This document shows positions 35,574 through 43,819 of a stretch of 64,000 nt of DNA, one piece after another. This DNA comes from Daejeonella sp. GTDB taxonomy: Bacteria > Bacteroidota > Bacteroidia > Sphingobacteriales > Sphingobacteriaceae. The number at the start of each line of letters is the position of its first letter. Position 1 is the first letter of the stretch. The stretch is taken from positions 1 to 64,000 of the forward strand of contig NZ_JAUYSS010000021.1 of NCBI RefSeq assembly GCF_030695525.1. Direction: 5' to 3'. Below the pieces are notes generated by a model. It did not search any database. It saw only the letters and a program-made list of their open reading frames with translations, and was not told the origin of the DNA. A program made the translations under genes and the position numbers.

Positions 35574-37328
35574 TTAAACTTCTGCACTGTATTTTTCCCC
35601 AATCTGTTGGCGCCACATAGCGTAATATAGACCTTTTTCTGCAATCAGTTCATCGTGTTTGCCTGATTCAATGATACGCCCTTTTTCAAGGACAAAGATC
35701 TTGTCAGCATGCATTATGGTTGAAAGCCTGTGCGCGATTAATATAGTAATATGATCCTGTATAACAGACACATCACGAATAGTTTCTGTGATCTCCTCTT
35801 CGGTAATTGAATCGAGGGAAGAAGTGGCCTCATCAAATACAAGGATATTTGGTTCGCGTAATAAGGCTCTGGCAATAGATAAGCGCTGTTTTTCGCCTCC
35901 TGAAACCTTTACCCCACCTTCACCGATAACCGTATCCAAACCTTTATCTGCACGGGCAAGTAAATTCTGACAAGCAGCTTTTTGCAATACACGCAGGCAA
36001 TCTTCATCGCTTGCATCCGGACGAACAAAAAGCAGATTTTCCCGGATTGTGCCTGAGAATAATTGTGTATCCTGTGTAACGAAACCTATTTTTTCACGCA
36101 GTTCATCCAGATCAATGTCGGTTCCGGGAATATCATTATAAAGTACTTGCCCGGCCTCTGGATGGTATAAACCTACCAAAAGTTTTACCAAAGTGGTTTT
36201 TCCTGACCCCGAAGGCCCGACAAATGCAACCGTTTGTCCTTTTACCGTCTCAAAGGTGATGTTTTCAAGTGCATGACGGTTTGCCGACTGATGTTTAAAG
36301 CTTACTGAATTAAATTTTAGACTGGTGATACGGCCCAGAACTGCTGGTTTTATTGGTTTTTTCTCTTTTGGGGTACTTAGTATGCCTCTGAAATTATCCA
36401 GAGATACTTCAGTTTCACGATAAATATTGATAATGTTTCCAAGTTCCTGTAATGGCCCAAAAATGAAGAAGGAATAGATGAAAAGTGAGAAAAACTCGCC
36501 TACACTGATTCTGCCTGCGAATATCAGATAGAGCATTAATAAGAGAATCATGTTTCTCAATAAGTTTACAAGTGTTCCCTGGATAAAACTCAGGCTCCGG
36601 ACATATTTTACTTTCTTTAGTTCAAGTTTTAAGATTTTATCTGTGGTATTGCTTAGCCGTTTAATCTCCTGACTGGATAGTCCCAGACTTTTTACCAGCT
36701 CAATATTACGGAGCGATTCGGTAGTTGATCCGGCTAGTGCTGTAGTTTCACTGACAATAGTTTTCTGTACAATTTTAATTTTTTTACTCAGAACTGAACT
36801 GATTACCCCAAGAATCGGTATTACAGAAACGTAAACTACTGCAATAGACCAATGGATATTGATGGCATAAACAAATACAAAAGTTACTCCTACCAATGAA
36901 GTAAATACAATATTGATGAGGGCGGTAATTAGTTTTTCGGTATCAGTTCTTACTTTTTGAAGGATTCCCAATGTTTCGCCACTGCGTTGGTCTTCGAATA
37001 CTGAATATGGTAATTCCAGGGAATGGGCCAAGCCATCTGAATATATCTTTGCGCCCAGACGCTGAGTAATCACATTCACATAATAATCCTGGAAGTTTTT
37101 TGCAATGCGGGAAACCATTGCAACACCCATTGCTGCCAGGATAAGCAAGCCTGCACCCTGAAAGAATTCTTCAGTAGTATATTCCTGGTATCGGGTTACA
37201 TAGGTATCAATAATTTTCCTGAAGATCCAGGGGTCAAGCAGGGAAAAAATTTGGTTAATTGCTGCGAGAAGCAGAGCCAGGGCAATAAGTCCCTTATAAT
37301 GTTTTAAATAGTCTGCTAATAGTTTCAT
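35574..37328 (-). CDS. ABC exporter (fused permease and ATPase)
   Basis: A 584-residue half-transporter: six membrane helices in about residues 10-300, then an ATPase with Walker A GPSGSGKTTLVKLL, Q-loop VTQDTQLFSGTIREN, signature VSGGEKQRLSIARALL, Walker B ILVFDEATSSLD and switch LIAHRLSTIMHAD. It differs from the exporter at 22467-24302 in sequence and context, lying in its own unit between the PLDc_N pair and the frr terminator, so its substrate need not be a glycan lipid. Multidrug or lipid export is the general family role. Confidence 0.92.
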   Translation of the reverse strand: MKLLADYLKHYKGLIALALLLAAINQIFSLLDPWIFRKIIDTYVTRYQEYTTEEFFQGAGLLILAAMGVAMVSRIAKNFQDYYVNVITQRLGAKIYSDGLAHSLELPYSVFEDQRSGETLGILQKVRTDTEKLITALINIVFTSLVGVTFVFVYAINIHWSIAVVYVSVIPILGVISSVLSKKIKIVQKTIVSETTALAGSTTESLRNIELVKSLGLSSQEIKRLSNTTDKILKLELKKVKYVRSLSFIQGTLVNLLRNMILLLMLYLIFAGRISVGEFFSLFIYSFFIFGPLQELGNIINIYRETEVSLDNFRGILSTPKEKKPIKPAVLGRITSLKFNSVSFKHQSANRHALENITFETVKGQTVAFVGPSGSGKTTLVKLLVGLYHPEAGQVLYNDIPGTDIDLDELREKIGFVTQDTQLFSGTIRENLLFVRPDASDEDCLRVLQKAACQNLLARADKGLDTVIGEGGVKVSGGEKQRLSIARALLREPNILVFDEATSSLDSITEEEITETIRDVSVIQDHITILIAHRLSTIMHADKIFVLEKGRIIESGKHDELIAEKGLYYAMWRQQIGEKYSAEV

Positions 37329-37342
37329 ATGCCGTCAAAATT

Positions 37343-37376
37343 AAAAAAGGGAATACTGCTATTGCCATATTCCCCT
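37343..37376 (-). terminator. Terminator after frr
   Basis: On the minus strand GGGGAATA, a 12-base loop, TATTCCC and then TTTTTTAATTTT. It ends the pyrH-frr transcript before the ABC exporter gene. Confidence 0.8.
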
Positions 37377-37396
37377 TCTTTTAAAAGAAATTAAGA

Positions 37397-37960
37397 TCAG
37401 ACAGTCATGATATCTTTTTCCTTGGCCTCCATCAGGCGGTCAATTCTTACGATACATGAGTCTGTTAATTTTTGCACTTCGCCTTCACCTGTTTTAATTT
37501 CATCGTCTGATACCCCCTCAGATTTAGAGCGTTTGATCTTTTCATTCGCGTCTTTACGGATATTCCTGACAGCAATACGACCTTTTTCAGCTTCTTCTTT
37601 TACTTTTTTAACCAGGTCTCTACGACGCTCTTCGGTTAATGGTGGAACATTTAAACGGATGACCACACCGTCATTCTGCGGGTTAAGTCCGATATTTGCC
37701 TCCATAATTGCTCTTTCTATTGGAATCAGCATTGTTTTCTCCCATGGTTGTACTACCAGAGTACGTGCATCAGGAGTATTGACAGTACCGATCTGGTTCA
37801 AAGCGGTTGGTGTTCCATAATAGTCCACAAATATGCCGTCGAGCATAGAAGGCATAGCTTTACCCGCTCTGATTTTTACCAGCTCATTATCACAAAAATC
37901 AATGGCTTTTTCCATATGAGTTTTCGCATCATCCAGTTGTTTCTTTATTAGCTCGTTCAT
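37397..37960 (-). CDS. frr: Ribosome-recycling factor
   Basis: Splits the post-termination ribosome together with EF-G. The 187-residue protein is a standard-length three-helix bundle with a beta domain: ELVKIRAGKAMPSMLDGIFVDYYGTPTALNQIGTV is split by the conserved YYGTPTPL-like turn, followed by ARTLVVQPWEK, LNPQNDGVVIRLNVPPLTEERRRDLVK and a C-terminal helix. It follows pyrH after 79 bases in the same orientation, a gene order found in most bacteria. Confidence 0.97.
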   Translation of the reverse strand: MNELIKKQLDDAKTHMEKAIDFCDNELVKIRAGKAMPSMLDGIFVDYYGTPTALNQIGTVNTPDARTLVVQPWEKTMLIPIERAIMEANIGLNPQNDGVVIRLNVPPLTEERRRDLVKKVKEEAEKGRIAVRNIRKDANEKIKRSKSEGVSDDEIKTGEGEVQKLTDSCIVRIDRLMEAKEKDIMTV

Positions 37961-38039
37961 ATTATCAGTGTTCGATCTGTAAAATTAATTAAATTCCTGT
38001 TATTCTCAGGTATTTAAGCTTTACCCAATCTTTGATTTC

Positions 38040-38747
38040 TTAGCCTTTCACTAATGTACCGATAGGTTCACCATCTACCAGACGCATTAAATTGCCTGGT
38101 TTATTCATATCAAAAACAATAATTGGCAGGTTATTTTCCTGACAAAGGGTAAATGCGGTCATATCCATAACATTCAGATTCTTTTGGTAAACCTCATCGA
38201 ATGTTATTTCATCGTATCTGGTGGCATTTGGTTCTTTCAATGGATCAGCAGTGTAAATTCCATCTACACGTGTACCCTTCATCACAACATCTGCATTAAT
38301 CTCTACTGCTCGTAAAGAAGCTGCGGTATCAGTTGTAAAATATGGATTACCTGTTCCTGCACCAAAGATCACGATCCTTCCTTTTTCAAGGTGGCGGACT
38401 GCCCGGCGGCGAATAAAAGGTTCACAGATCTGCTCCATTTTAATGGCAGTAAGCAAACGTGTTTTTACACCGGTTTTTTCAAGTGCATCCTGCATAGCCA
38501 TGCTGTTGATTACTGTAGCAAGCATTCCCATGTAATCTGCCTGTACGCGATCCATGCCAGCTTTTTCAGCACTCAGTCCGCGATAAATATTACCACCACC
38601 AATTACCAGCGCAATCTCTATCCCTTTGGCATGCACATCGTGAATGTCTTTTGCATATTGGGCAACTCGGTCAATGTCGATACCATATTGGCTTTCACCC
38701 ATCAATGCTTCACCGCTTAATTTTAACAGGATACGTTTGTACTTCAT
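38040..38747 (-). CDS. pyrH: Uridylate kinase
   Basis: Phosphorylates UMP to UDP in pyrimidine synthesis; hexameric and allosteric in known members. The 235-residue amino-acid-kinase fold shows [14 protein letters not shown] for phosphate binding, [51 protein letters not shown] and VDGIYTADP. It is encoded between nagA and frr with short gaps (32 and 79 bases), so it is probably co-transcribed with both. Confidence 0.97.
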   Translation of the reverse strand: MKYKRILLKLSGEALMGESQYGIDIDRVAQYAKDIHDVHAKGIEIALVIGGGNIYRGLSAEKAGMDRVQADYMGMLATVINSMAMQDALEKTGVKTRLLTAIKMEQICEPFIRRRAVRHLEKGRIVIFGAGTGNPYFTTDTAASLRAVEINADVVMKGTRVDGIYTADPLKEPNATRYDEITFDEVYQKNLNVMDMTAFTLCQENNLPIIVFDMNKPGNLMRLVDGEPIGTLVKG

Positions 38748-38779
38748 GGAGATAATTTTTTTAAAGTTATTAAAATATT

Positions 38780-39889
38780 TTAGTTGAGATTACCTGAAAG
38801 GTAGGTGCTATGATGTTTCAAATCTTTGTTTAGTACTATAATATCGGCCCTGTATCCATTTTTAAGCAGACCCCGGCTCTGATCTCCCAGTAAGCGGGCG
38901 GGATAGGTTGACGCCATCCGCAGTGCTTCCTCCAGGGATATTTCAGCATTTAATACACAGTTTTCAACTGCCTTAAGCATACTTAAGCAAGATCCAGAAA
39001 GAGTGCCGTCGGGCATAGTATAACGGTCACCTTTAAATACGTGCTGATAAACACCTTCATTGGTTTCAGTTACGGCATCAGTAATCAGAAATAATCGATC
39101 AGCTAATTCACGTTTCGCCAATTCAATCATCGGGAAACTCACATGAACACCATCTGCTACGATGCTGGTATATGGTTTTAGTTTGAAAATGGCTGGCACA
39201 AGTCCCGCTGCACGATGATGGATAGGCGGCATCGCATTGTACAGATGGGTAGCGGCTTGCACCGGATTGTTTAAAAAAGATATAGCTTCATCATAAGTGG
39301 CGTCGCTATGTCCTGCCGAAATAATAATATTGTTTGAGTAGAGGTAATCTATCAATCTCTGGTCCTGGAGCTCGGGTGCAATAGTCATCATTTTTAATTC
39401 ACCTTCTGCTCGTTCCACCCAATTTTTGATCTCTGCTAGAGTTCCTTTTTTTATATATTTTTCTGGATGGGCACCTTTACGTTTTTCGTTCAGATAGGGT
39501 CCTTCAAGATGCAGACCCAGAAAATTGCCCTTTGCTTTTTTGCGGTAAGCTTTAGCTGCATCAATTGCTTTAAGGACAACTTCATCACTATTGGTTGCTG
39601 ATGTCGCGAAAAATCCGGTTGTACCCTGAGCAAGAAGATCTTTTTCCATTTGTTCCAGACCCTCCTCATCAGGTAGTGCGCCGAATAATTTACCGCCGCT
39701 GCCATAGATTTGAAGATCTATTAGTCCGGGAGCCAGAATCAATCCATTAAGGTCTGTTATTTTGAAAGCAGAAGGAATCTGGTTAGAATCTGTAATTGAA
39801 TGGATTTGTCCATTACTTATTAAAAGAGCTTTATTTTCCAGTCTTTCTTCTCCGGTAAAAATACTGGCATTAATAAGTGCTTGATCCAT
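38780..39889 (-). CDS. nagA: N-acetylglucosamine-6-phosphate deacetylase
   Basis: Converts GlcNAc-6-phosphate to glucosamine-6-phosphate, recycling cell-wall amino sugars. The 369-residue amidohydrolase shows the metal site and substrate residues: [44 protein letters not shown] and the catalytic Asp in [10 protein letters not shown]. The HxH of many amidohydrolases is reduced ([11 protein letters not shown]), as usual in NagA. Odd placement: a terminator follows tsf just upstream, yet nagA starts only 55 bases after tsf and 32 bases before pyrH, so it may be read from partial read-through or its own weak promoter. Confidence 0.95.
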   Translation of the reverse strand: MDQALINASIFTGEERLENKALLISNGQIHSITDSNQIPSAFKITDLNGLILAPGLIDLQIYGSGGKLFGALPDEEGLEQMEKDLLAQGTTGFFATSATNSDEVVLKAIDAAKAYRKKAKGNFLGLHLEGPYLNEKRKGAHPEKYIKKGTLAEIKNWVERAEGELKMMTIAPELQDQRLIDYLYSNNIIISAGHSDATYDEAISFLNNPVQAATHLYNAMPPIHHRAAGLVPAIFKLKPYTSIVADGVHVSFPMIELAKRELADRLFLITDAVTETNEGVYQHVFKGDRYTMPDGTLSGSCLSMLKAVENCVLNAEISLEEALRMASTYPARLLGDQSRGLLKNGYRADIIVLNKDLKHHSTYLSGNLN

Positions 39890-39908
39890 AGCCTAAAAAA
39901 ATAAGGAC

Positions 39909-39939
39909 AAAAAAAATCCCCTCCAAATTGGAGAGGATT
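39909..39939 (-). terminator. Terminator after tsf
   Basis: On the minus strand AATCCTCTCC, short loop, GGAGGGGATT (one G-U pair) and eight T. It separates the rplM-rpsI-rpsB-tsf transcript from nagA. Confidence 0.88.
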
Positions 39940-39944
39940 GATTA

Positions 39945-40784
39945 TTAAGCTCCTAACTGAACCCGCTTAAATGCGGTAACGGTGAGGCCTTTTTCTACAT
40001 CATTTAAAAACTGTGCAACAGTTTTAGAAGAGTCTTTAACAAACTCCTGATTTAGTAAGGTAGAGTCTTTATAGAATTTATTAAGCTTACCTGCAGCGAT
40101 CTTTTCAACCATTTCTTCAGGCTTACCTTCTGCACGGATCACATCTTTAGCAATTTCAAGTTCTCTTTCGATTGTTTTTGAATCAACATCACCCTTGTCA
40201 ATAGCAACAGGGTTCATGGCAGCAATCTGCATAGCAACATCTTTACCTACTTCATCAGCACTTGCAGGATTAGAGTTTAATGCAACTAATACCCCAAGAC
40301 GATAATTTCCATGGATATAAGCAATCACTTTTTCACCGCTTACTGATTCAAATTTAGAAACTCCTACTTTCTCACCAATCTTTCCGATTTGTGAAATGAT
40401 GGTATCAGCAAGTTTTTCACCGTTCAGTTCAAGTTCAACTAATTCTTCCAATGAAGAAGGGTTTTTCTCGATTGCCAGATCAGCAATACTATTCGCAAAA
40501 GCAATGAAATCGGCGTTTTTTGCAACGAAGTCGGTTTCACAATTGAATTCTACAACCACACCGCGTTTTCCATCGGCAGTTGTTTTTGCAATAACTACTC
40601 CTTCATTTGATTCACGATCCTGACGGCTAGCAGCAACTTTTGCACCCTTTTTACGAAGGTAATCAATAGCAGCTTCGAAATCTCCGTTAGCTTCAGTCAA
40701 TGCTTTTTTGCAATCCATCATACCGGCTCCGGTTTGCTGGCGTAATTTATTTACATCTGCGGCAGTAATTTGTACTGTAGACAT
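39945..40784 (-). CDS. tsf: Elongation factor Ts
   Basis: Nucleotide-exchange factor for EF-Tu. The 279-residue protein begins with the UBA-like domain (ITAADVNKLRQQTGAGMMDCKKAL), then the core with the EF-Tu contact TDFVAKNADFIAFAN and two subdomains, ending VEKGLTVTAFKRVQLGA. It follows rpsB after 72 bases, as in most bacteria; that gap contains a GC-rich hairpin that could set the S2 to EF-Ts ratio. Confidence 0.97.
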   Translation of the reverse strand: MSTVQITAADVNKLRQQTGAGMMDCKKALTEANGDFEAAIDYLRKKGAKVAASRQDRESNEGVVIAKTTADGKRGVVVEFNCETDFVAKNADFIAFANSIADLAIEKNPSSLEELVELELNGEKLADTIISQIGKIGEKVGVSKFESVSGEKVIAYIHGNYRLGVLVALNSNPASADEVGKDVAMQIAAMNPVAIDKGDVDSKTIERELEIAKDVIRAEGKPEEMVEKIAAGKLNKFYKDSTLLNQEFVKDSSKTVAQFLNDVEKGLTVTAFKRVQLGA

Positions 40785-40815
40785 TATTTAAATTATTAAT
40801 GTATGAAATTTAATT

Positions 40816-40852
40816 AGCCCTCCCCATTACGGGGGAGGGTTGGGAGGGGGCT
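40816..40852. repeat. GC-rich hairpin and G-quadruplex motif between rpsB and tsf
   Basis: CCCTCCCC (40818-40825), six bases, GGGGAGGG (40832-40839) makes an 8-bp all-strong stem. On the plus strand, four G tracts (GGGGG, GGG, GGG, GGGGG, 40831-40850) with one- or two-base loops fit a G-quadruplex. The second G tract pair offers an alternative partner for the same C-rich arm. Striking in such AT-rich DNA. I believe similar C/G blocks recur between genes in this phylum, but could not check. Confidence 0.7.
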
Positions 40853-40856
40853 CCCC

Positions 40857-41714
40857 TTACTCTTCGCTCTTCGCTTCAGGCTCAGCTTCAACCGCTACTC
40901 CTTCAGGGTTTGTAGCCTTGCGGGTACGTTTGCCTGGAGTTGCTGGTTCATCTTTAGCTTCACCTTCTGTATCAACTTTAGCTTTTGCAGCTGCAGCTTC
41001 TTTGTCTGCTTCTTCTTCTTTCTCACGCTTACGCTCATCAAGTCCTTCGTGGATAGCTTTCATGATAACATCAGTAATCAATGTAATTGATTTGGTTGCA
41101 TCATCATTTGCCGGGATAGGGAAGTCGATGTTTGATGGGTCGGAGTTGGTATCAACCATTGCAAATGTTGGGATGTTTAATTTCATCGCTTCTGCAACAG
41201 AGATATGCTCTTTCTTAACGTCAATAATAAATAATGCAGCCGGCAGGCGGTTCAGATCAGCGATACCTCCAAGAAGTGCCTCTAATTTGATACGCTCACG
41301 CTGAATCATTAATTTTTCTTTCTTCGATAATACATCAAAAGTTCCGTCTTTGGTCATCTTATCGATGTTAGACATTTTTTTGATTGATTTACGAACTGTA
41401 GCAAAGTTAGTTAACATACCACCTAACCAACGTTCGGTTACATAAGGCATGTTTACAGAACGAGCCTGCTCAGCAACGATGTCTTTAGCTTGTTTCTTGG
41501 TAGAAACGAATAAGATCTTACGTCCTGATTTTACGATCTGTTTGATCGCGGCAGCTGCTTCTTCTAATTTTGTTAGAGTTTTATTTAAATCTATAATGTG
41601 GATGCCATTACGCTCCATGAAAATGTACGGTGCCATTTTCGGATCCCATTTGCGGGTAAGGTGACCAAAATGTACACCTGCATCCAATAAATCCTGATAT
41701 GTTGTTCTTGCCAT
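40857..41714 (-). CDS. rpsB: 30S ribosomal protein S2
   Basis: Small-subunit protein that joins late in assembly. The first 235 residues are the normal S2 fold: [67 protein letters not shown] and [36 protein letters not shown]. The last 50 or so residues are an added acidic and Lys/Ala-rich tail ([18 protein letters not shown]), disordered by composition; Bacteroidota S2 proteins often carry such tails. It lies 18 bases after rpsI and starts the S2-EF-Ts pair. Confidence 0.97.
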   Translation of the reverse strand: MARTTYQDLLDAGVHFGHLTRKWDPKMAPYIFMERNGIHIIDLNKTLTKLEEAAAAIKQIVKSGRKILFVSTKKQAKDIVAEQARSVNMPYVTERWLGGMLTNFATVRKSIKKMSNIDKMTKDGTFDVLSKKEKLMIQRERIKLEALLGGIADLNRLPAALFIIDVKKEHISVAEAMKLNIPTFAMVDTNSDPSNIDFPIPANDDATKSITLITDVIMKAIHEGLDERKREKEEEADKEAAAAKAKVDTEGEAKDEPATPGKRTRKATNPEGVAVEAEPEAKSEE

Positions 41715-41732
41715 TGTCTGATCCTCCTGAGA

Positions 41733-42119
41733 TTAACGTTTACTAAATTGAAATTTCTTACGGGCTTTCTTACGACCTGGTTTCTTACGCTCAACCATAC
41801 GGTCATCGCGGGTCATAATGCCTTTTGCTCTCAATGCAGGTTTTTTCTCTGGATCCAGCTCTACAATAGCCTTGGCAATTGCTAAACGAACGGCTTCTGC
41901 CTGTCCTTTAACACCACCGCCGGCAACGTTTACAGTCACATCGAATTTTCCTGTTGATTCAGAAACTTCGGTCGACTGCATTACGATATACTGTAATGGC
42001 AATGTTGGAAAATACTCCTTGTAATCTTTACCGTTTACGGTAATGTTGCCGCTTCCATCTGTTAGATAAATGCGTGCAACTGCGGTTTTTCTTCTTCCTG
42101 AAGTGTTTGTAGTTGACAT
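41733..42119 (-). CDS. rpsI: 30S ribosomal protein S9
   Basis: Small-subunit head protein whose C-terminal Lys/Arg tail reaches the P-site tRNA. The 128-residue protein has TSGRRKTAVARIYLTDGSGNI at the N-terminus, VNVAGGGVKGQAEAVRLAIAK, and the family ending MVERKKPGRKKARKKFQFSKR, in which the terminal KR contacts tRNA. It lies nine bases after rplM, the usual L13-S9 pair, and 18 bases before rpsB. Confidence 0.97.
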   Translation of the reverse strand: MSTTNTSGRRKTAVARIYLTDGSGNITVNGKDYKEYFPTLPLQYIVMQSTEVSESTGKFDVTVNVAGGGVKGQAEAVRLAIAKAIVELDPEKKPALRAKGIMTRDDRMVERKKPGRKKARKKFQFSKR

Positions 42120-42128
42120 TTCTCTTAA

Positions 42129-42572
42129 TTACGGTTTAATGGTTGTTGGATTTTGCGCTGCATGCGGATGTTCTGAACCTGCATAAACGAACAGGTTTTT
42201 GTACAATGCACGGCCCAAACTGTTTTTAGGTAACATACCACGTACAGCCTTCTCTACCACGCGGGTAGGATGCTTTTCCATTAACTCCTTAGGAGAAATA
42301 AATTTCTGCCCACCCGGATAACCGGTGTAAGAAACATATTGCTTTTCAGCGAATTTGTTTCCTGTGAGTTTAATTTTGTCCGCATTGATAACAATTACAT
42401 TATCGCCGCAGTCTACGTGTGGGGTGAACGATGGCTTGTTTTTTCCTCTAATCATCATTGCGATTTTAGAAGACAAGCGCCCCAAAATCTCTCCTTGAGC
42501 GTCAACAACTACCCATTCTTTGCTGACGGTCGCTTTGTTGGCAGAGACAGTTTTGTAACTTAACGTATTCAC
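42129..42572 (-). CDS. rplM: 50S ribosomal protein L13
   Basis: Early-assembling large-subunit protein. The 147-residue product has VVDAQGEILGRLSSKIAMMIRGKNKP, VDCGDNVIVINADKIKLTGNK, HPTRVVEKAVRGMLPKNSLGR and ends in HPHAAQNPTTIKP. The start is GTG (42572), with no ATG at this position. First gene of the rplM-rpsI-rpsB-tsf operon, preceded by a strong promoter and a short hairpin in the leader that could serve feedback control, as L13 leaders do in other phyla. Confidence 0.97.
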   Translation of the reverse strand: MNTLSYKTVSANKATVSKEWVVVDAQGEILGRLSSKIAMMIRGKNKPSFTPHVDCGDNVIVINADKIKLTGNKFAEKQYVSYTGYPGGQKFISPKELMEKHPTRVVEKAVRGMLPKNSLGRALYKNLFVYAGSEHPHAAQNPTTIKP

Positions 42573-42608
42573 TTGCTTGAATTTAAATTATTTAATATAT
42601 TCTATTGC

Positions 42609-42622
42609 CCCTAAAATTAGGG
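42609..42622 (-). promoter_or_regulatory. Small hairpin at the start of the rplM leader
   Basis: CCCTAA, AA/TT turn, TTAGGG: a 5-6 bp stem that falls right at the expected 5' end of the rplM transcript, before a 40-base A/U-rich stretch. Ribosomal protein leaders for L13 are known in other phyla; whether this one acts in feedback is a guess. Confidence 0.35.
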
Positions 42623-42626
42623 ACTG

Positions 42627-42657
42627 CAAAGATAGAACTTTCCTATGAAGTTACAAA
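42627..42657 (-). promoter_or_regulatory. Predicted promoter of rplM-rpsI-rpsB-tsf
   Basis: On the minus strand TTTG (42657-42654), 19 bases, TATCTTTG (42634-42627): an ideal Bacteroidota promoter. Transcription would begin close to 42620, about 48 bases before the GTG start. Confidence 0.8.
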
Positions 42658-42690
42658 CGTAATTGAAGAATATTTGACCCATTATGAAGC

Positions 42691-42749
42691 AGTTGAAAGT
42701 TGACAGTTGAACAGGACAGCGAAAATAGGTGAAAGGTGAAAGGTTAAAG
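42691..42749. repeat. Degenerate 7-bp tandem repeats upstream of rplM
   Basis: Three units AGTTGAA, AGTTGAC, AGTTGAA (42691-42711) and three units GTGAAAG, GTGAAAG, GTTAAAG (42729-42749), separated by 17 bases. Similar 7-bp series occur at three other junctions in the next 2.8 kb. Confidence 0.75.
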
Positions 42750-42810
42750 TGGCTGGACAATGGAAAGTTGGGGTTGACTAGCGACAATTGCATTGTAAAA
42801 GGGATTTCGC

Positions 42811-42884
42811 CGACCCCGAAGGGTGTCGCATGTTTATAGCAAATGAATGCGTTTGTCAAATCGACCCCGAAGGGTGTCGCATGT
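42811..42884 (+). repeat. Duplicated palindromic repeat
   Basis: The 23-base sequence that begins CGACCCCGAAGGGTGTCG occurs at 42811-42833 and again, identical, at 42862-42884, 51 bases apart. Each copy can fold back on itself (CGACCCC with GGGTGTCG, one bulge, loop GAA). This is the form of a REP-like dispersed palindrome. The short reading frames across it are artefacts of the repeat. Confidence 0.75.
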
Positions 42885-43271
42885 GTGACTATCAGCTCAA
42901 ATTAAGTGGATTGATTTGGGTGGGGAGGTGCGTGGAAGAAGCTGAAAACTTTCAGCTGTCGCATTTTTATTATTTAGAAAGCATGGTCAGATTTTCATAG
43001 GTTTCGGTAGTCCTGCTGTTCGCTGCAAGTCCTCGCCGATGGTGAGGCAGGTTAAACTATTAATTTTGTCTTTGGCTCCGGGCTTTACGCTGCCATCAGG
43101 TTTAGATTGGAGGGTCAGTGCTGCTATTAACGGAGCTGTGGTATTATGGAATGCGAGGCGATGGAATAAGAGCTTTAATTGGCTCAGGCGTCCAAACCTG
43201 GCTTTTCCTCAAGGAATCCATTATCTGATGGATCCTGTTTAGGCTATAGGTGCCCAGAAGGCCATAGTCTT
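42885..43271. other. Non-coding, repeat-like stretch
   Basis: No credible gene: reading frames here lack protein-like composition or family signal. Several palindromes are seen: CCTCGCCGATGGTGAGG at 43033-43049, a hairpin built on ATCCAT and ATGGAT at 43215-43232, and CCATAG, TCTT, CTATGG at 43262-43277 spanning the stop codon of the next gene. The base composition is higher in GC than the flanks, and the stretch may be a decayed or mobile intergenic element. Confidence 0.45.
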
Positions 43272-43766
43272 CTATGGTTTAACCACTTCGTTGTCCCGCA
43301 CATCAGCGTAAGAATTAAAATACTTAAACTCTATTAATGTGTTGCAATCTTCATAAATCACCTGGGCAATTGAACACGTCCTAAGAAAATATCTGCTTAT
43401 AATATGCATACTGATCTTATCACCGTCTGATCCCATCAGGCTAAGAACTACCGGAAATTTGCCTAGCATGCCAATCACTAGCAGGTCCGTGAAACCGTTC
43501 TTATCGAAATCAGCCTTGGTAATAGCCGTTAACTTGTTAAGATCGGCCAGGCGGAAACAATTATTGTCTGCAAAGCTTAGTGCGGTATTAACCCTGAATT
43601 TAACATAGTGCATATCAACCTCACCTATGATCGCTTCAACTTCCTCAGCCGTACTAACCGAGTCAAGCTTGCCAAAACCCTTAGTGTTGGTTTTACTCCC
43701 TTCCTGGCCCCAGGCCAAATCAGTCATAAATAAACAAACGCAAATCAAAACTAAAGTCTTCTTCAT
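43272..43766 (-). CDS. Secreted protein of unknown function
   Basis: A 164-residue product with a signal peptide (MKKTLVLICVCLFM, cut after AWG). I start at the ATG at 43766; the frame stays open upstream, but only through a block of 7-bp repeats. No family recognised with confidence. The segment ITKADFDKNGFTDLLVIGM resembles an FG-GAP/VCBS calcium-loop turn (DxDxNGxxD), suggesting a small beta domain. Two Cys (CFRL, DCNTL) plus RTCSIAQ could form a disulfide. It follows the serine hydrolase gene in the same direction. Confidence 0.65.
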   Translation of the reverse strand: MKKTLVLICVCLFMTDLAWGQEGSKTNTKGFGKLDSVSTAEEVEAIIGEVDMHYVKFRVNTALSFADNNCFRLADLNKLTAITKADFDKNGFTDLLVIGMLGKFPVVLSLMGSDGDKISMHIISRYFLRTCSIAQVIYEDCNTLIEFKYFNSYADVRDNEVVKP

Positions 43767-43770
43767 AGCT

Positions 43771-43819
43771 CCAAACCTAACCGCCCAGCCCCGTAACTCA
43801 TAACCCGCAACCCGCACTT
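43771..43819. repeat. Degenerate 7-bp tandem repeats
   Basis: Seven consecutive 7-bp units in register: CCAAACC, TAACCGC, CCAGCCC, CGTAACT, CATAACC, CGCAACC, CGCACTT. They fill the whole gap between the serine hydrolase stop and the start of the next gene on the minus strand. Confidence 0.7.

Noticed and set aside
42788-43242. Two plus-strand reading frames of about 70 codons upstream of rplM
   Set aside because: They run through the duplicated palindrome and other palindromes, have no family signal and repeat the same residues because of the DNA repeat; treated as chance frames.
43767-43817. Longer N-terminus for the secreted unknown protein
   Set aside because: The extra 17 codons are made of the 7-bp repeat array, and the ATG at 43766 begins a proper signal peptide.
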